Positions 9,841 through 18,122 of a stretch of DNA of 64,000 bases are shown piece by piece (the first letter of the stretch is position 1; each line of letters begins with the position of its first letter). Origin of the DNA: MFD02979-c5 sp963705385 (lineage in GTDB: Bacteria > Bacteroidota > Bacteroidia > Cytophagales > Amoebophilaceae). Below the pieces are notes generated by a model that saw only the letters and a list, made by a program, of their open reading frames with translations, searched no databases and was not told the DNA's origin. The stretch covers positions 310,001 through 374,000 of the forward strand of contig OY970075.1 in NCBI GenBank assembly GCA_963705385.1. The letters run 5' to 3'. A program made the translations under genes and the position numbers.

Positions 9841-10554
9841 TTATACAGATGCAGTAGCCTGTAAGGGTATCTTTTTTCTGTGCTTCCAATAACCGCTTCC
9901 GTAATGAATCAACAACGCTTCTCCTTTTTTGATGTCTCTTGCAGCTAGATAAACAACATGCCAAACCTTGCCATGATACACCAACTCAGTCCTTACATTA
10001 GGATCTTCTCCGTGGTTGGCAAACCTAGCTTCATTACCATAGTGCCGGGCATCTATTGCAAACGAGGACTTAGTATCCCAGAATCCATCTTTTGCTGGAT
10101 AGGTCCAGGACCATGTGGTGTTGTCAGTATTTTTCACTACTTCGCCTGCGTACTCCATAATAAAGGAATCTTTTGGAATGTCGTGGTCAGCAAAAAGCCC
10201 ATATCCTACTTGATTGCTTACCCACTGAATAAAGATGGGAGCCACATAATTGACAACAATGTATGAACCATACCAACGGCTCAACGTATCGTAATACCAT
10301 TTAAATAGGGAGTAAGAATAAAAGTCCTCTTTTTCAAGGTTAGCCAATACTTCACAAGGTTTTGAAAAGATCAAGCTAGGCGTGTACTTGACGCCTAGTC
10401 TCTTAAAAAACTTTTGTCGCTCTTCAGGTATTCTGATCTTACGGTCACGCGGATAGACTCTGGAAGATGGAGCAGCCCCTATGCCAAGTATAAGGCAGAT
10501 CAAGGAAAATAAGCTTACCACAATGCTATAGAATAGGAAGAGCTTATCATTCAT
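9841..10554 (-). CDS. Membrane-anchored SET-domain protein, probable lysine methyltransferase
   Basis: A 237-aa protein with one hydrophobic N-terminal segment (about residues 5-28, LFLFYSIVVSLFSLICLILG) that could be a signal anchor or a signal peptide. Residues 115-230 form a SET domain: GYGLFADHDIPKDSFIMEYA resembles the G-x-G entry strand, ARFANHGEDPNV corresponds to the RFxNHxxxPN motif that binds S-adenosylmethionine, and AARDIKKGEALLIHYG matches the closing motif with the catalytic tyrosine. The usual NHSC is NHGE here. SET proteins are mostly eukaryotic; intracellular bacteria such as Legionella and Chlamydia use them on host histones or their own chromatin proteins. Whether this one is exported cannot be seen. 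It stands alone, with a long non-coding stretch upstream. Confidence 0.85.
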   Translation of the reverse strand: MNDKLFLFYSIVVSLFSLICLILGIGAAPSSRVYPRDRKIRIPEERQKFFKRLGVKYTPSLIFSKPCEVLANLEKEDFYSYSLFKWYYDTLSRWYGSYIVVNYVAPIFIQWVSNQVGYGLFADHDIPKDSFIMEYAGEVVKNTDNTTWSWTYPAKDGFWDTKSSFAIDARHYGNEARFANHGEDPNVRTELVYHGKVWHVVYLAARDIKKGEALLIHYGSGYWKHRKKIPLQATASV

Positions 10555-10817
10555 AGGAAATGAATAATGTAATATTATGCCAACAATATCTTGACAAAAA
10601 TGGAAATAAAATACAACGTTTAAGTGTAAATCAGGTACTACGTGGAATATATACTACTTGTATTTATTTTGCTCTCATACCCCTCACAAACAGATTTCAT
10701 ATTCTATACAAATGCTGTAGAGAGGTGGGTGGGACCTAACTGAGACTGTTGAAAAATCCAAAAAATATACGTTTGTAAGTTAAGCAAGGGAAAACATGCT
10801 CCGTTTTACAATTGTCT

Positions 10818-11007
10818 CTAGGTTGTGTAGACATTTGTAGTTTACATGACGTAGGACCCTCGCAAAGCTTAGAGTAAGCTTTGTTTGCAAGTTCAAAAAA
10901 GAGCTGAGTAGCTCATTTCCAACTGTCTCGATTTAACAGATGACCACTTAGAGAAGCTAGTAGCCAGGAAGCTATCCATGATCACGATATATGTCTACAC
11001 AACCTAG
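10818..11007. repeat. 190-bp element with perfect 17-bp terminal inverted repeats
   Basis: The left end CTAGGTTGTGTAGACAT at 10818-10834 is the exact reverse complement of 10991-11007. The interior (about 155 bp) has no open frame. The right end differs at two of 17 positions from 58473-58489, the last bases of an IS5-type transposase remnant, so this may be a MITE or an IS reduced to its ends. Confidence 0.6.
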
Positions 11008-11146
11008 CTATAATAGAGCTCTTTCGTAAGCTTATTTTTTAACTTTTACCTAAGTGCTGGCATCTATGGATTAGGTGGGCTTATCCATCATGTGCTAGGA
11101 AAATGGCTCCTCTCCCCAATAGCCTGTCTATACAGGGGATTGGTTG

Positions 11147-11191
11147 AATCACCCCTAGCCCTTCCTTGTACAAGGAGGGGAGCTTTTTAGG
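11147..11191. terminator. Palindromic repeat with T-run, terminator-like
   Basis: A 10-bp stem (11159-11168 with 11171-11180, core CCTTGTACAAGG) is followed by AGCTTTTT. The same layout recurs in diverged form at 52971-53015 and 60807-60851, and more weakly near 24012-24040. It could end transcripts from either side. No adjacent gene ends directly at it. Confidence 0.5.
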
Positions 11192-11386
11192 ATTGATAGT
11201 GCACAGGGTTGCAAGAAATCATTGAAGCCACTTAGCATTTAACCCTGGATTATGAAAAAGAGGTCTGATACTCAGATTATTGCATAGGAAAACCAAGCAG
11301 GAGTGGCTTTGTTACGTCCTGAATTTAAGTATCCAGAAGTGGATTAAAACCCAAGGAGGAAATATTTGAGCGAGGAGTAGATCTCT

Positions 11387-12520
11387 CTAAAAAAACGATT
11401 TTACTCTGTCGAAAAGGCTCCTTTCTTTTTTAGTAGGGTCAGGTACGAAGTGAGGAGAGTCTTTGAGCGAGATAAGCTTTTCTTTTTCTTCTTTGGTTAG
11501 CTGCTGAGGGGTCCATACATGGACGTGAATGAGTTGATCTCCTCGACCATAACCGTCAATATCCCCAATGCCTTTTCCCCGCAGCCGCAGCATTTTCCCA
11601 CTATGTGTGCCAGCAGGTATTTTTACCTTCACTCGTCCTTCTATGGTAGGCATTTCCACTTCACTCCCTAGTGCTGCATCAATGAAGCTGATATAGAGAT
11701 TGTAGTGAATATGGTTGCCCTCACGTTTGAATAGTTCATCTTCTTTCTCTTCAATAGTAATTAACAAGTCGCCAGGTAGACCTCCGTGCCTAGGTACATT
11801 GCCTTTGCCTGTCATGGATAGCTGCATACCATCACTAACCCCTGCAGGAATTTGAAGGCTTAATTTTTCTTCTTGGAGAACCCTTCCTTCTCCTTGGCAA
11901 GGAGCACATAGCGTTGAGATAATTTTCCCTTCTCCATGGCATGCATTACAAGGGGCAGAAGTCATCACACGTCCCAGCACTGTGTTGGCTATTCGGTGTG
12001 TTTGGCCTGTACCTTTACAAAGGCTACATGTAGCAATGGCTGTACCGTTTTGGGCGCCATTACCCCCGCAACTGTTGCAAGTGACATAGCGTTTTATTTT
12101 GATCTTCTTTTCAGCGCCATTAGCTACTTCTTGCAGAGCAAGCTTTAGCTTGATGTGTAAGTCAGTGCCTTTGTTCACAACTCTACCTTCCTGTCGGAAA
12201 AAGTTTCCAAATGGACTGCTACTCCCACCAAAGATGTCGCTGAACTGCGCAAAGATGTCCTCCATGCTCATCTGTGGACCTCTAGCTCCTGCACCATTCA
12301 TGGTTTCATGTCCAAAGCGATTGTATTGTTGCCTTTTTTGGGCATCGCTTAGTACCTCATAAGCCTCTGCTGCTTCTTTAAACTTTTCTTCAGCTGCTTT
12401 GTCACCAGGATTTCTGTCAGGATGGTACTGAAGAGCAACCTTCCTGTATGCTTTTTTAATTTCCTCAGGGCTTGCGTTGCGCTTGACATCTAGTATTTGG
12501 TAATAGTCTCTTTTGGCCAT
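11387..12520 (-). CDS. dnaJ: Chaperone DnaJ (Hsp40)
   Basis: Co-chaperone that delivers unfolded proteins to DnaK and stimulates its ATPase. The J domain occupies residues 1-70 with YHPDRNPGD containing the essential HPD. A Gly/Phe-rich linker follows. Four zinc-binding CxxCxGxG motifs are visible ([32 protein letters not shown]) between about 150 and 215, and then the two substrate-binding beta domains. 377 aa is the normal length for type I DnaJ. Its ATG overlaps the grpE stop as TAATG (12518-12522), so the two genes are translationally coupled, with grpE first. No dnaK lies in the window. Confidence 0.97.
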   Translation of the reverse strand: MAKRDYYQILDVKRNASPEEIKKAYRKVALQYHPDRNPGDKAAEEKFKEAAEAYEVLSDAQKRQQYNRFGHETMNGAGARGPQMSMEDIFAQFSDIFGGSSSPFGNFFRQEGRVVNKGTDLHIKLKLALQEVANGAEKKIKIKRYVTCNSCGGNGAQNGTAIATCSLCKGTGQTHRIANTVLGRVMTSAPCNACHGEGKIISTLCAPCQGEGRVLQEEKLSLQIPAGVSDGMQLSMTGKGNVPRHGGLPGDLLITIEEKEDELFKREGNHIHYNLYISFIDAALGSEVEMPTIEGRVKVKIPAGTHSGKMLRLRGKGIGDIDGYGRGDQLIHVHVWTPQQLTKEEKEKLISLKDSPHFVPDPTKKERSLFDRVKSFF

Positions 12521-13098
12521 TATGCTCCAATTACAACTTTAGCAAATCTCAATACCTTTTCTTTTAACCAATACCCCTTTTCAATCACATCTATCACCTT
12601 GCCCTGCATGGCTCTGTCTTCTACAGGTAGCTGCGTTACTGCTTCGTGCAGCTTGGTATCAAATGCTACTCCTTTTTCAACCAGCATTGGCTTGACCCCT
12701 GCCTGCTGTAGTAAATGGATCAGTTTGTTATGAATTAATTTAATGCCCTCTTGGGCGGCTTCAGGACCTCCTTGACCTTGTTGCAGTGCTTCTAAGGCGC
12801 GTTCAAAATCATCTGCTATGAGCAATAAATTTTTCAGGATACCCTCGCCAGCAGTTGCTATCAAGTCTAGTTTTTCTTTGGCATTCCTTCTCCTAAAATT
12901 TTCAAACTCCGAGTACAATCGCAGGTATTTATCATTAGCTGCAGCCAATGCTTCATTGGCTTCTTTAAGTGTATTGGTCAGACTCTCTTTTTTATCAGCG
13001 TTAGCCTGTTGCTCTTGTTCCAGAGCGTCCGCCTGGCTTGTCTTTTTTTCCTCAGTTGTTTTTTTTACTTCTCCTTCAGATGATTGTTTCTTCTTCAT
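12520..13098 (-). CDS. grpE: Nucleotide exchange factor GrpE
   Basis: Releases ADP from DnaK. The first 60 residues are charged and rich in Lys, Glu and Gln (a coiled-coil dimerisation region). The typical core follows: [26 protein letters not shown] and the C-terminal beta domain [15 protein letters not shown], ending [12 protein letters not shown] chose ATG at 13098 (MKKKQSSEG); the frame continues to a TTG at 13125, but those nine residues add nothing conserved. The length is then 192 aa. It is directly coupled to dnaJ, giving a two-gene heat-shock operon. Confidence 0.95.
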   Translation of the reverse strand: MKKKQSSEGEVKKTTEEKKTSQADALEQEQQANADKKESLTNTLKEANEALAAANDKYLRLYSEFENFRRRNAKEKLDLIATAGEGILKNLLLIADDFERALEALQQGQGGPEAAQEGIKLIHNKLIHLLQQAGVKPMLVEKGVAFDTKLHEAVTQLPVEDRAMQGKVIDVIEKGYWLKEKVLRFAKVVIGA

Positions 13099-13450
13099 TG
13101 TTGTTGCTAATTTATTTCCACACAATAGAGTTGAGCCTCATACTCTAAAGGCAACTTTGTTGCCAAAAGTTATATGAGTGTCAGAATGACACCTTCTTCT
13201 TGTTGGTAGTCATACCTGAATTGCCCCACACGCTAGACAAAGCTAGCTAAATGCAGGCGGTTAATAAAAAGCGATTGTTGCAAGTATCAATCTCCTCCTT
13301 GGCCCATAAAGCTGAGGCAAGTAGCAGGCAAGGTCAATGAATTAGATACCCTAAAGCGATAAGCTCCTTTTCACTTCCCATTAACAAGCTTAAAACACAT
13401 TGTTTGCATCAGCTACTCATGCTCCTATTCGGCACATCAAAAACAAGGCT

Positions 13451-13649
13451 TTACAATTCTTCTACTGCCTGAGATAGGCCTAGCTGTTTGGCTAAAGGAA
13501 TAAAGAACTGTAGGGTCTCTTCTGATATCTGCTTTTTCTTTTCATAGTTCGCATGTCCCTGGATGGTACGTATGTTATGTACGGTCTGCTAGCTTAATTT
13601 TGAGCACGCGCTCATCTTCTTCATCAATAAGCTTTTTATAGAGTGAATG
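13451..13649 (-). pseudogene. Remnant of a RelA/SpoT-type HD (ppGpp hydrolase) domain
   Basis: Read on the minus strand, the segment gives VLKIKLADRT, then after a 2-base deletion NIRTIQGH, then KKKQISEETLQFFIPLAKQL and a stop after VEEL. This parallels the C-terminus of the fusion protein at 32067-35555 (VKLADRTHNVRTIEGH, KKIAEETLHFFVPIAKYLGL). Family knowledge: LADRxHNxRT is the conserved end of the SpoT/Rel hydrolase core. No start and no HD motif remain upstream, so it is a broken paralogue. The rest of the 590-bp gap between grpE and murD shows nothing else. Confidence 0.8.
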
Positions 13650-13716
13650 CTTAAACACCCAAATATGATACTTCACGAAGCTTAGCATAACCCAATCTCA
13701 TTTACTTTTTGCTCAC

Positions 13717-15024
13717 TTATTTAGCCATTGTTTTATGAGAAGCTTTGACTTGCAAGACAGCTTTTTTGAAATGCTCGCCGCGTTCTTCAAAGTTTTTGAA
13801 CAGATCAAAGCTAGCACATGCTGGAGAAAGTAGTACCACGTCCCCAGGCTGCCCTAAGGAAAGCGCCACATCCACTACCTCTTCTACTTGTTGGGTCTCG
13901 TAAATCAAGGCTACTGCTTCCTGAAAAGCATGACGCAACTTACCATTTTCCTTGCCCCAACAAATCATGCCCTTGACGCGGGATTTGGCTATTGGCTGAA
14001 GGGAGGTATAATCATTGCCTTTGTCTTGCCCTCCTGCAATCCAGATGATAGGGTTGACAAAGCTTGTCAAGGCAGCCTGTGCTGCTTCTACATTGGTAGC
14101 TTTAGAATCATTATAAAAATGAATGCCGTTGATTTCAGCAATCCATTCCATGCGATGGGGGAGGCCCCTGAAGGTAGCCAGGGCCAGATCGATAGTACTT
14201 TGGTCAATGCCCAGCAGGTTAGCTATACTCACGGCCATGAGGCCATTCAATTGGTTATGTTTTCCTAGAAGCTTGTAGGAGCGTAATTGCGCCAGGTCAG
14301 GGGAGGACTGATGAGCGGCTATAGGATGTTGGACCGGCACAGTAATAGTCCCTTGTAGGTAAGCCTGAATGTTAGCATCGTCCTGGTTATATATGAAGTG
14401 GTCTGTAGAAGTCATATTCTGCAAGATCCTGAACTTAGTCTGGATATAGGGCTCCATCTGATAGTCATATCGATCCAGGTGGTCTGGAGTGATATTGAGC
14501 AAACAGGCAATGCCTAGTTTACAGGTATACATGCCTTCCAACTGGAAGTTACTGAGCTCCACGACGTAGTAATCGTGCTGTGCTTCCAAGGCCTTTCTAG
14601 CAAAGCTAGTGCCTACATTACCGGCCATACCTACATGAAGGCCTGCTTCTTGAAGCAAATGATAAGTCAGGTGCGTTGTAGTGGTCTTGCCATTTGATCC
14701 TGTGATGCCAATTAAAAAAGCCTGGGTATAACGACTAGCCAGTTCTATATCTGAAATGATTGGAATGCCCGCATTTCGGGCTGTCTTAACAATTGGAACT
14801 TTGTCTGTGATGCCTGGACTTTTGACTACCTCATCAGCACGTAGGATCAGGTCCTGAGAGTGCTGTCCCTCTTCAAAAGCAATTCCATGGGCCACTAGTT
14901 CTTTTTTGTAGTGTGTAGCAATGTTGTTTGCATCAGAGACAAATACCTTCAAGCCTTTAGCTTGGGCCAGCAAAGCTGCTCCTGTACCGCTCTCACCTGC
15001 ACCTAGAATGACTAATTTTTGCAT
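13717..15024 (-). CDS. murD: UDP-N-acetylmuramoyl-L-alanine--D-glutamate ligase MurD
   Basis: Cytoplasmic ligase that adds D-glutamate to UDP-MurNAc-L-Ala in peptidoglycan precursor synthesis. The N-terminal Rossmann-like UDP-binding part begins with VILGAGESGTGAALLA. The ATP-binding loop of Mur ligases is GITGSNGKTTTTH near residue 110. Mur-family hallmarks NITPDHLDRY, HNQLNG, ATNVEA and IAGGQDKGNDY follow, and the C-terminal LLSPACASFDLFKNFEERG is typical of MurD. 435 aa is the usual length. Together with the LpoB-like and PASTA proteins this points to a retained peptidoglycan pathway. No other mur genes are adjacent. Confidence 0.96.
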   Translation of the reverse strand: MQKLVILGAGESGTGAALLAQAKGLKVFVSDANNIATHYKKELVAHGIAFEEGQHSQDLILRADEVVKSPGITDKVPIVKTARNAGIPIISDIELASRYTQAFLIGITGSNGKTTTTHLTYHLLQEAGLHVGMAGNVGTSFARKALEAQHDYYVVELSNFQLEGMYTCKLGIACLLNITPDHLDRYDYQMEPYIQTKFRILQNMTSTDHFIYNQDDANIQAYLQGTITVPVQHPIAAHQSSPDLAQLRSYKLLGKHNQLNGLMAVSIANLLGIDQSTIDLALATFRGLPHRMEWIAEINGIHFYNDSKATNVEAAQAALTSFVNPIIWIAGGQDKGNDYTSLQPIAKSRVKGMICWGKENGKLRHAFQEAVALIYETQQVEEVVDVALSLGQPGDVVLLSPACASFDLFKNFEERGEHFKKAVLQVKASHKTMAK

Positions 15025-15141
15025 GTGTGCTGAGTTTTTTGGCTATGTAGCCTAGCTATTCAAGGAATGATAACTTGAAGAGGAGCCCGCTTAGTACAAT
15101 GGCACCGTCCTTGAGTTGATTGAGCTCTTACTGAGGGGTTT

Positions 15142-16815
15142 CTAAGGGTTGATACCTTTTAAAAGTGTATGGTATTCGTCCATATTCTGGAAAAGTGCAC
15201 GTGCTTTTTGGACATTCAGGTCGTAGTCTAGCATGCTCTCTATGGCTCCTTCCTGAAAGTAATAACGCGATACAATAGCTTCTTTGAGCAGTAACTTAAT
15301 TTCCTTTTTGAACTTCTGGAGATCTGCTTCTCTATAGTGCTGTACTTGAGCTCTTAATGCGGCAATCTGCTTTCCAATATCCTTATGGTAGGACTCGTTT
15401 TGGGCTTGCTCTAGTAATTGGTCAATGCCTCGTTCAATGGTATAGGGATACTCTTTATCCTTAAGCCACCTTACAAAGTCTTGGTACTGGTTTTCTGAAA
15501 GAGAAAATTCTTTAGGAGGAGCAACATGGTTATGCTTGGCTTGAAAAAGATTTGCATAATCAAAAATTAACCCCTTTTCACTTAGACTAATTGTGATGGG
15601 AGCCAGGTCTAATTTCTCGGCTTCAATGTCTGGCGTAATGCCACTGCCATCATACACTGCTCTTCCTGCTCTTGTCGTAAATACTTCTTTAGGTGTGTCA
15701 ACTGCACCTTCTGCTCCTTTTTCTTGTTGCTTACGGCCATAATCAATTTTCTGGATACTCCTTCCGCTGGGGATATAATACTTAGCAGTGGTGAGTTTAA
15801 GCTGTGTGTTATAGCTTAAAGGCCTAGTTGTCTGTACTAATCCTTTGCCAAAGGTACTTTTTCCAATCAGTACACCGCGATCATAGTCTTGGACAACACC
15901 TGCTACAATCTCAGCTGCTGAGGCACTTTGCTGGTCAATGAGCACAATCATAGGTATGGTGCTGTCATAAGCAGGTTCTTCTGTGCAGTAGGTTTTCGCC
16001 ATCTCCGCTATTTTGCTCTTAGTTCCTACTACTGTAAGGTCTTTGTCTACAAAGAGGTTTGCTGTTTTGATGGCTTCTTCTAAAATCCCTCCTGGATTAC
16101 CCCGCAGGTCTAAGATCAGTTTTGAGATACCATCACTTTTCAGTGCTTCTAAAGCTGCTTTTACTTCGTCGGCAGCATGAATTGTAAAATTGGCTAGCCT
16201 GATGTAGCCCACGTCTTTTTGAACTTTGCCAAAGTAGGGTACATTTTTGAGCGTTACCTTTTCACGTGTTAGGGTCATTTCGAGTGGCTCTCCTTGAACT
16301 TGTCTAACAACAGATACCTGCACCTGGGTGCTAGGCATGCCTTTGAGCAGGCTGCTCACATGAGCCACAGGTTTGTCTGTTACCTTCTCGCCATTAACCA
16401 TAATAATCTCGTCCCCCACATGCAGTCCGCCTTTATGAGCAGGACAGTCTTTATAAAGCATGAAAACAATGGTTTTTCCCTTGCGGTTACCAATAATAGC
16501 CCCGATACCGCCATATTCTCCGCTCGTAAAAGTTTTAAAACTCTCTAGGTCTTCCTCAGCAATAAAATTGGTGTAAGGATCTAACGAACTTAGCATCGCG
16601 TCAATGCCTGATTTGACAACAGCGTCCGGGTCTACTTCTTCTACATAATAAGCGTCTAGCTCCTTCAAGATGTCAGCAAAAATTTCTAGATTTTTGCTGA
16701 GTTTAAAGTACCTGTCTTGTAGCTGAATCGCTGTTAATAAACCAACAAGAAGCAGTGCTAGAACGACAGAATAGCGCCATTTACGCCTAGGGGTAACCAT
16801 CTTATATTTGCTCAT
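15142..16815 (-). CDS. ctpA: C-terminal processing protease, S41 family (CtpA/Prc)
   Basis: Periplasmic serine protease that trims C-termini of envelope proteins. A signal-anchor helix is at about residues 12-30 (YSVVLALLLVGLLTAI). A PDZ domain follows (GGIGAIIGNRKGKTIVF through HVGDEIIMVNGEKV, near 95-170). The S41 core has LRGNPGGILEEAI, the nucleophile segment QQSASAAEIVAG (serine near 300) and the general-base lysine in GKSTFGKGLVQT. A helical C-terminal region of about 150 residues completes the 557 aa. The ATG at 16815 overlaps the end of rnpA by 14 bp, so rpmH-rnpA-ctpA form one transcriptional series on the minus strand. Confidence 0.94.
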   Translation of the reverse strand: MSKYKMVTPRRKWRYSVVLALLLVGLLTAIQLQDRYFKLSKNLEIFADILKELDAYYVEEVDPDAVVKSGIDAMLSSLDPYTNFIAEEDLESFKTFTSGEYGGIGAIIGNRKGKTIVFMLYKDCPAHKGGLHVGDEIIMVNGEKVTDKPVAHVSSLLKGMPSTQVQVSVVRQVQGEPLEMTLTREKVTLKNVPYFGKVQKDVGYIRLANFTIHAADEVKAALEALKSDGISKLILDLRGNPGGILEEAIKTANLFVDKDLTVVGTKSKIAEMAKTYCTEEPAYDSTIPMIVLIDQQSASAAEIVAGVVQDYDRGVLIGKSTFGKGLVQTTRPLSYNTQLKLTTAKYYIPSGRSIQKIDYGRKQQEKGAEGAVDTPKEVFTTRAGRAVYDGSGITPDIEAEKLDLAPITISLSEKGLIFDYANLFQAKHNHVAPPKEFSLSENQYQDFVRWLKDKEYPYTIERGIDQLLEQAQNESYHKDIGKQIAALRAQVQHYREADLQKFKKEIKLLLKEAIVSRYYFQEGAIESMLDYDLNVQKARALFQNMDEYHTLLKGINP

Positions 16816-17179
16816 GGAGATTGTTCAAGTAATGGAGTGAGGATACGATCTTTTCCTGAACCTTCCTAAAGTCGCCTGACATAGGAGGCCCAATATAAAG
16901 GTAGCCTATCAAAAAATAAGCATCATCGTAAGTTGTCAAGAAATGTTTGTTGAGACGATAAGCTTCCCGCATCTTTCTTTTAAGCTTATTCCTAATAAAA
17001 GCACTCCTAACCTTCTTTCTGGAAACTGAAAATAAGACTTGATGATTGGGGATGGCATCGCAGGACAGATATATCATGCGTAAGGGGGGCAGCTTGAGAA
17101 CCTTTCCAGTTTCAAAAAGAGCTTTGATTAGCTTCCGGCTTTTGAGCCGTTCATTGCGCGTGAAAGATTGTTTATTAAT
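16802..17179 (-). CDS. rnpA: Ribonuclease P protein component, apparently with a non-standard start codon
   Basis: Protein subunit of RNase P, which binds the catalytic RNA and pre-tRNA 5' leaders. The signature SRKKVRSAFIRNKLKRKMRE (RNR motif) is present. An ATG at 17077 would remove the conserved N-terminus, since the open frame upstream reads SFTRNERLKSRKLIKALFET, which is the expected RnpA beginning. That frame is closed by a TAG at 17186-17188, and no ATG, GTG or TTG lies between the stop and the conserved part. ATT at 17179 (then N-K-Q-S-F-T) is the most plausible start; ATA at 17182 is the alternative. The length is then 125 aa, normal for the family. rpmH lies 76 bp upstream. Confidence 0.88.
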   Translation of the reverse strand: MNKQSFTRNERLKSRKLIKALFETGKVLKLPPLRMIYLSCDAIPNHQVLFSVSRKKVRSAFIRNKLKRKMREAYRLNKHFLTTYDDAYFLIGYLYIGPPMSGDFRKVQEKIVSSLHYLNNLHEQI

Positions 17180-17255
17180 TATGAGCTATAAATTATTAAC
17201 AATTTACGTACAACTCTTTTTCAGCAATCCTTAGGTTGCACAAAGCCTCAGCTAT

Positions 17256-17414
17256 TTAAGGCTTATGGCGTGGTTTGTCAGAGACAGACAACTTAGCTCT
17301 GCCTTTGGCTCTCCTTCTGGCGAGCAAAGCTCTGCCATCAGCAGACGCCATTCTGGTTCTAAATCCGTGTTTATTTCTACGTTTCCTGTTAGAAGGTTGG
17401 AAGGTCCTTTTCAT
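17256..17414 (-). CDS. rpmH: 50S ribosomal protein L34
   Basis: Small basic ribosomal protein of 52 aa. [20 protein letters not shown], then the [18 protein letters not shown] stretch, is the classic L34 sequence. I chose ATG at 17414; an earlier in-frame start at 17444 would add ten residues unlike L34. The rpmH-rnpA order is the usual one near bacterial origins, but no dnaA or gidA is seen here. In the leader there is a small hairpin GCAACTTTTCGTTGC at 17451-17465. Confidence 0.96.
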   Translation of the reverse strand: MKRTFQPSNRKRRNKHGFRTRMASADGRALLARRRAKGRAKLSVSDKPRHKP

Positions 17415-17522
17415 CGCTTTATAAGTTGGGAACTGAGAGCGCAATTTTACGCAACTTTTCGTTGCACTACAAGCGACAGTAGCCTGTGTACAAATTAAGG
17501 AAGCAAAACAAGGTTTGGAGTC

Positions 17523-17996
17523 TTAAGTACTAGTACCGAGCGCACGCAAGCTAAACTGCAGCACCCTGCTACCGTTGGGCTGATTAGCGAGGCATACTTG
17601 GCAGTGTGTTGGTGGAATTAGGCTGGAAACCTTAGAAGGCCACTCGATGAAGCAATAGTTACCACTATCAAAATAGGCTGTACAATCCAGAGCCAAGGCT
17701 TCTTCTTCGTGTTCGAGGCGGTAAAAGTCAAAATGATAGACCAACGTCCCAGAGGAGGTCGTATATTCACTGATTAATGAAAAGGTAGGACTGTTCACGC
17801 TGCCTTGCACACCTAGCTGTGAACACAAGGCCTTAATCAAGGTAGTTTTTCCAGCACCCATCTCTCCTTCAAAAAGCCAAATTTTTTGATTGCCTGCATA
17901 GCCTAACAGAGCCTTTGCAATTACTTGCAAATTGTCTACAGTGCTGTGTAATGTACGGCTAGGTTGGTTCATAGGCTGCTCAAAATAGGAGACCAT
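17523..17996 (-). CDS. tsaE: tRNA threonylcarbamoyladenosine biosynthesis ATPase TsaE
   Basis: P-loop ATPase that works with TsaD and TsaB to transfer the threonylcarbamoyl group to A37 of tRNA. The core is GEMGAGKTTLIKALCSQLGV (Walker A), SPTFSLISEY, VYHFDFYRLEHEEE and CFIEWPSK, all in the expected order. 157 aa from ATG at 17996 fits the family; ATG at 17972 is also possible. The frame remains open far upstream to 18383, but that part is only the antisense of fabZ. It is divergent from fabZ, with 126 bp between the starts that should hold both promoters. Sua5 at the window start supplies the substrate. Confidence 0.93.
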   Translation of the reverse strand: MVSYFEQPMNQPSRTLHSTVDNLQVIAKALLGYAGNQKIWLFEGEMGAGKTTLIKALCSQLGVQGSVNSPTFSLISEYTTSSGTLVYHFDFYRLEHEEEALALDCTAYFDSGNYCFIEWPSKVSSLIPPTHCQVCLANQPNGSRVLQFSLRALGTST

Positions 17997-18122
17997 CTTA
18001 TGGCGTTGGTCTTTAAAAAGAAGTGCGTAACTTCGGTACGTAATAGCCTTACTCAAAAATGTATTCAGCAACAGATACAGGAACAAGTAGTTATAATTTT
18101 TTCGATCAATACTTCGCCTAAA

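Larger units (their letters stand above)
10555..11386. other. Non-coding stretch between the SET gene and dnaJ
   Basis: No convincing protein frame on either strand. It holds a 190-bp element with 17-bp inverted ends (10818-11007) and one copy of a palindromic terminator-like repeat (11147-11191), both listed separately. I looked for tmRNA, RNase P RNA and SRP RNA landmarks and saw none. The rest may be decayed coding or IS sequence. Confidence 0.6.

Noticed and set aside
10555..11386. A structural RNA gene (tmRNA, RNase P RNA or SRP RNA) in the long gap
   Set aside because: None of the conserved sequence blocks of these RNAs is present; the hairpin there belongs to a repeat family.
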